The position numbers and the translations under genes are program-made. Of a stretch of 33,312 nucleotides of DNA, positions 30,413-33,312 are shown one piece after another. A model generated the notes under the pieces. That model was not told the DNA's origin, ran no database searches, and was given only the letters and a program-made list of their open reading frames with translations. Position 1 is the stretch's first letter. Every line of letters starts with the position of its first letter. The stretch is from Thermoplasmatales archaeon UBA447. Lineage in GTDB: Archaea > Thermoplasmatota > Thermoplasmata > Thermoplasmatales > Thermoplasmataceae. The stretch is taken from positions 1 to 33,312 of the forward strand of contig DARE01000013.1 in NCBI GenBank assembly GCA_002503205.1, given 5' to 3'.

Positions 30413-31864
30413 ATGACAGAAACTGATCAGAAACTGGAGAAGAATGCTGTTGGCCTGTTTCAGGGCATATTCCAGTCCCTGGGCCAGGTGGCCCCTGCTG
30501 CGGATATTGCCATCCTTCTGGTGGCATCGTTCTCAACAAGTGGCGCCGAAACAGTGCTCTCTGTAATAATTGCCTGGCTAATCTATGCTCTGTGGATGGT
30601 TACTCCATATATGTTTGCGAAGAGGAAATCCAATGCAGGGAGTTACTATGCCTATGCTGCCTCTGCTACGGACAGGGGTAGGCTCGGTCCTATAACTGCA
30701 ATGAGCTTCATGTATTATGATATAACTGGTGCGGCTTTCGGTATACTTGGTCTTTCCAGTTTTCTGTTCCTGATTTCCCCCTCCATAACGTCCATACCCT
30801 ACGTATGGATTCTGTTCGCAGCAGCCTTTACCGGTTATATTTCAATTCTGACATACAAGGGAATAAAGCCCTCCCTTAACTATACTGCAATTTCTGGCCT
30901 TGCAGAAGTTGCATTCCTATTCATTGCCGCAGTTATAATAATCGTGGAGGTTGGAAAGGGAAACTCCTTCGTACCATTCGAGTTCAGCGGAAAATATGCA
31001 GTTGGTGTATCTGCTATAATGTTCGGGGCAATCTTCTCCATACTTGACTTCACAGGCAGTGGTGTTGTTACGACAGTATCAGAGGAAATTACCGAACCAA
31101 AGAAGAATATAGGGAAATCAATAATATTTGCAATGGCTCTAACTGCCATCGCACTTATTCCCGCAACCTATGCACTCACTGTAGGATGGGGAATTTCAAA
31201 CATATCTTCATTTGCCACTACATCTGATGCCGGAATAGTGGTATTCTCAAGATACCTGGGCCCAATTGGTGTATTCCTGCTCATAATATTCACCATCAAC
31301 AGTTACCTGAGCAATGGAGTGAGCAAGGCAACCGCCGTGGGAAGATGGTGGCACTCGGCCGCAAGGGACGGTGTAATATTTCCAAAGTCATTTGGCGAGG
31401 TACACAAGAAATACAGGACCCCGGCAAAGGCAACAATGGCATGGATACTTTCCTCTTTTGTGCTGGATGTCCTGATGGGGCTGAAATTTGGGCCTGAGGA
31501 CGCAGCCTTCGTTCTGGAGGCGGGAACTGGCATTTCCATAATAATAGTGCATATACTTGCAAACACTTCGCTGACATTCTATGGTTTCAGGACAAAGGAA
31601 TTCAGAACACTCAGCTTCGGTCTTGCACCTATTGCCTCCTCTATAATAGGGTTTGTAGTCATATATTACTCAATAACCGATATAATATCGAAATATCTTG
31701 CAAACCCAACATCCGGGGTTGATACTGCCTATCTGGCATCGTTCATCATAACAATCCTGTGGGTAGTCGTTGGTGGAGGTCTTATCACCTACTACTATTC
31801 AAAGAAGAAGCCAAAAACCCTCAGAGAGGCAGGAGAATTTGATATCGAGGATCAGCCAAGCTGA
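30413..31864 (+). CDS. APC-superfamily amino-acid permease
   Basis: A 483-aa transporter with about 12 spans. The first helix region FQSLGQVAPAADIAILL and the SNAGSYYAYAASATD segment after helix 2 are typical APC features. FGAIFSILDFTGSGVVTTVSEEITEPKKNIGKSI holds the conserved helix 6 and the EE-x-x-x-P-x-x-x-I loop. The ATG at 30413 gives a normal APC N terminus (MTETDQKL). A GTG at 30347 would add 22 residues, and a CTTATAGG element lies about 26 nt before it, so the longer form is not excluded. It is divergent from the 233-aa gene and upstream of acs. The substrate is unknown. Confidence 0.85.
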   Translation: MTETDQKLEKNAVGLFQGIFQSLGQVAPAADIAILLVASFSTSGAETVLSVIIAWLIYALWMVTPYMFAKRKSNAGSYYAYAASATDRGRLGPITAMSFMYYDITGAAFGILGLSSFLFLISPSITSIPYVWILFAAAFTGYISILTYKGIKPSLNYTAISGLAEVAFLFIAAVIIIVEVGKGNSFVPFEFSGKYAVGVSAIMFGAIFSILDFTGSGVVTTVSEEITEPKKNIGKSIIFAMALTAIALIPATYALTVGWGISNISSFATTSDAGIVVFSRYLGPIGVFLLIIFTINSYLSNGVSKATAVGRWWHSAARDGVIFPKSFGEVHKKYRTPAKATMAWILSSFVLDVLMGLKFGPEDAAFVLEAGTGISIIIVHILANTSLTFYGFRTKEFRTLSFGLAPIASSIIGFVVIYYSITDIISKYLANPTSGVDTAYLASFIITILWVVVGGGLITYYYSKKKPKTLREAGEFDIEDQPS

Positions 31865-31900
31865 TCAATATTTTTAATAATATTATAAATTGGGCAAACT

Positions 31901-31910
31901 TAATATTTAT
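31901..31910 (+). promoter_or_regulatory. TATA box of the acetyl-CoA synthetase gene
   Basis: TAATATTTAT is centred about 24 nt upstream of the ATG at 31929. The preceding T-rich stretch (31870-31875) may end the permease transcript. Confidence 0.45.
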
Positions 31911-31928
31911 TGTTGCATGTGACAATAC

Positions 31929-33312
31929 ATGAGCAAAGAAGAAGAGACAAGAGATGTTCTCCCTACAAAAGAATACTATAACCCAAAGATGGGAAATTAT
32001 CAGGAAGTGTACAGGAAATCTATTGAGGAACCTGAAAAATTCTGGCAGGAGCAGTCCAGAATCCTTGACTGGTTCAAGGGATTCGATACAGTACTGGACG
32101 ACAGCAATCCCCCATTCTACAGATGGTTCAAGGGCGGAAAACTAAATATCTGTTATAACGCGGTTGACCGGCATGTTAAGATGCACAGGAGGAACAAGGC
32201 CGCATATATATGGGTTGCAGAGAATGGTGATGAGAAGATCATCACATATGATGGCCTCTACAGGCGGGTTAACAACTTTGCGAAAGCACTCCTTGATATG
32301 GGAATGAAGAAGGGGGATCGTGTTGTCATTTACCTTCCGATGATCCCTGAGGCACCTGTGGCGCTTCTTGCATGCGCAAGAATCGGGGTAATATTCTCAT
32401 TTGTGTTTGCAGGATTTGGTGCCGGTGCTCTAGCAGACCGAATAAAGGATTCTGGTGCCAAAATGCTCATTACATCAGACGGCGCAAACAGGTCCGGGAA
32501 AGTAATCGACCTCAAAGGGATAGTTGACGAGGCACTAGAACAGACATCCACTGTCAATACGGTTGTTGTTGTAAAGAGGACTGGCAACTCAGTCAATATG
32601 GAAGAGGGCCGGGACATCTGGTGGCATGATGTTGTCAAGGATGGCCAGGCTTATGTTGATCCTGAATGGATGGACTCTACCGATCCTCTGTACATACTCT
32701 ACACATCAGGCACAACCGGAAAGCCAAAGGGCGTTCTTCATGGAACAGGAGGATATGGTGTATGGGTAGCCAGTACACTGAAGTGGGCATTCGATCCCCA
32801 GGAGGATGACAGATGGTGGTGTGCTGCTGACATAGGCTGGGTTACCGGGCACAGTTACATAGTTTTTGCACCCCTTATTTTAGGGCTCACCTCCATAATG
32901 TATGAGGGTGCCATAACTTACCCTTCACCGGACAGGATGTGGGAGATAATTGAAAGGTACAGGGTCAATATCCTTTACACATCCCCCACAGCAATCCGGA
33001 CACTTATGAGATATGGCGAAAAGTATCCCAGGATGCATGATCTTTCAACGCTCAAAACTCTTGGGACCGTTGGAGAGCCAATCAACCCAAGTGCTTGGAA
33101 GTGGTACTATGAAAATATTGGTTATTCACGCTGCCCTATAATTGACACATACTGGCAGACCGAGACAGGAGGATTTGCAATTTCTCCGAGCTTAAATCTG
33201 GGCCTTCCACCACTTAAACCAGGTTCAGCTACCTTCCCAATGCCTGGCATAGAGCCTGTTATACTGACAGATTCAGGAAAGGAGGTTAAGCCCAACGAGA
33301 AAGGTTTTATTG
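31929..33312 (+). CDS. acs: Acetyl-CoA synthetase (AMP-forming), cut by the window edge
   Basis: The first 461 codons of an acyl-adenylate enzyme; the gene runs off the right edge without a stop. The full Acs is about 650 aa, so roughly a quarter to a third is missing. Signatures are YTSGTTGKPKG (258-268, phosphate loop), ADIGWVTGHSYIVFAPL (a typical Acs segment with the Trp that limits the acyl pocket further on), TLGTVGEPINPSAW and TYWQTETGG. It activates acetate (possibly propionate) with ATP and CoA. The TATA box about 24 nt upstream of the ATG suggests a leaderless mRNA. The adjacent APC permease is transcribed in the same direction. Confidence 0.93.
   Translation, partial: MSKEEETRDVLPTKEYYNPKMGNYQEVYRKSIEEPEKFWQEQSRILDWFKGFDTVLDDSNPPFYRWFKGGKLNICYNAVDRHVKMHRRNKAAYIWVAENGDEKIITYDGLYRRVNNFAKALLDMGMKKGDRVVIYLPMIPEAPVALLACARIGVIFSFVFAGFGAGALADRIKDSGAKMLITSDGANRSGKVIDLKGIVDEALEQTSTVNTVVVVKRTGNSVNMEEGRDIWWHDVVKDGQAYVDPEWMDSTDPLYILYTSGTTGKPKGVLHGTGGYGVWVASTLKWAFDPQEDDRWWCAADIGWVTGHSYIVFAPLILGLTSIMYEGAITYPSPDRMWEIIERYRVNILYTSPTAIRTLMRYGEKYPRMHDLSTLKTLGTVGEPINPSAWKWYYENIGYSRCPIIDTYWQTETGGFAISPSLNLGLPPLKPGSATFPMPGIEPVILTDSGKEVKPNEKGFI

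Noticed and set aside
1..33312. CRISPR arrays, insertion sequences, integrases and attachment sites
   Set aside because: No regularly spaced repeats, transposase or integrase motifs, terminal inverted repeats or tRNA-derived duplications were seen anywhere in the window.

Overview
The window looks like a stretch of a thermoacidophilic archaeon of the Thermoplasmatales type. The gene content is archaeal: a HerA/VirB4-like ATPase, a Bat-type HTH_10 regulator, an archaeal TrmI, an MOFRL-type glycerate kinase and a short CinA. The promoters also fit: A/T-rich TATA boxes centred about 24-30 nt upstream of start codons, which implies many leaderless mRNAs. Arginine is written mostly as AGG/AGA and isoleucine often as ATA. 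The species cannot be fixed from sequence reading alone. I see no tRNA, rRNA, CRISPR array, transposase or integrase, and coding density is very high. Many neighbours overlap by 1-17 nt and convergent genes share or abut stop codons.

Layout. 1-3.7 kb: a cut gene end, an SMP-30/gluconolactonase gene, a candidate 32-aa membrane peptide starting with TTG, a 59-aa charged protein, a short CinA, a stand-alone double-SIS sugar-phosphate isomerase-like protein and an 83-aa orphan. 3.7-7.8 kb: a minus-strand operon of an unknown 114-aa protein, a fumarylacetoacetate-hydrolase-fold enzyme, a HerA/VirB4-like ATPase with a probable PD-(D/E)xK-like segment near its C terminus, and an overlapping unknown 307-aa partner. 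7.9-9.25 kb: a heme-oxygenase-like diiron oxidase family protein and a histidine phosphatase. 9.25-12.4 kb: a tight HPPD - FAH - homogentisate dioxygenase operon for tyrosine/homogentisate breakdown. 12.6-14.8 kb: a chlorite-dismutase/HemQ-family protein and ThiI with a rhodanese tail. 14.8-17.05 kb: a thiol-redox protein, an unknown 384-aa protein and an HTH_10 regulator.

17.2-19.35 kb: an exported cupredoxin with a CuA-like but incomplete site, followed by a polytopic membrane protein carrying a CxCxxC cluster, divergent from the HTH_10 gene. 19.4-21.8 kb: a small membrane protein and an APC-type permease. 21.8-23.6 kb: a LOG/TIGR00725-like protein, a DUF1028 protein and a PadR regulator. 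23.8-26.55 kb: a rhodanese, glycerate 2-kinase, TrmI and a membrane-bound DnaJ-type zinc finger. 26.6-28.56 kb: a sugar-nucleotide epimerase-like SDR and a HddA-like GHMP kinase. 28.55-30.25 kb: a PdxA-family dehydrogenase and a membrane protein. 30.3-33.3 kb: an APC permease and the first 461 codons of acetyl-CoA synthetase.

How the parts work together. Gluconolactonase, glycerate 2-kinase and acetyl-CoA synthetase fit the non-phosphorylative Entner-Doudoroff sugar metabolism and acetate use known from Thermoplasma relatives. The HPPD-HmgA-FAH set degrades tyrosine to fumarate and acetoacetate, but no maleylacetoacetate isomerase is visible. The two best candidates for an undescribed system are the ATPase plus overlapping partner (with the FAH-fold enzyme and the 114-aa protein upstream) and the cupredoxin/CxCxxC membrane-protein pair with its divergent Cys-bearing regulator.
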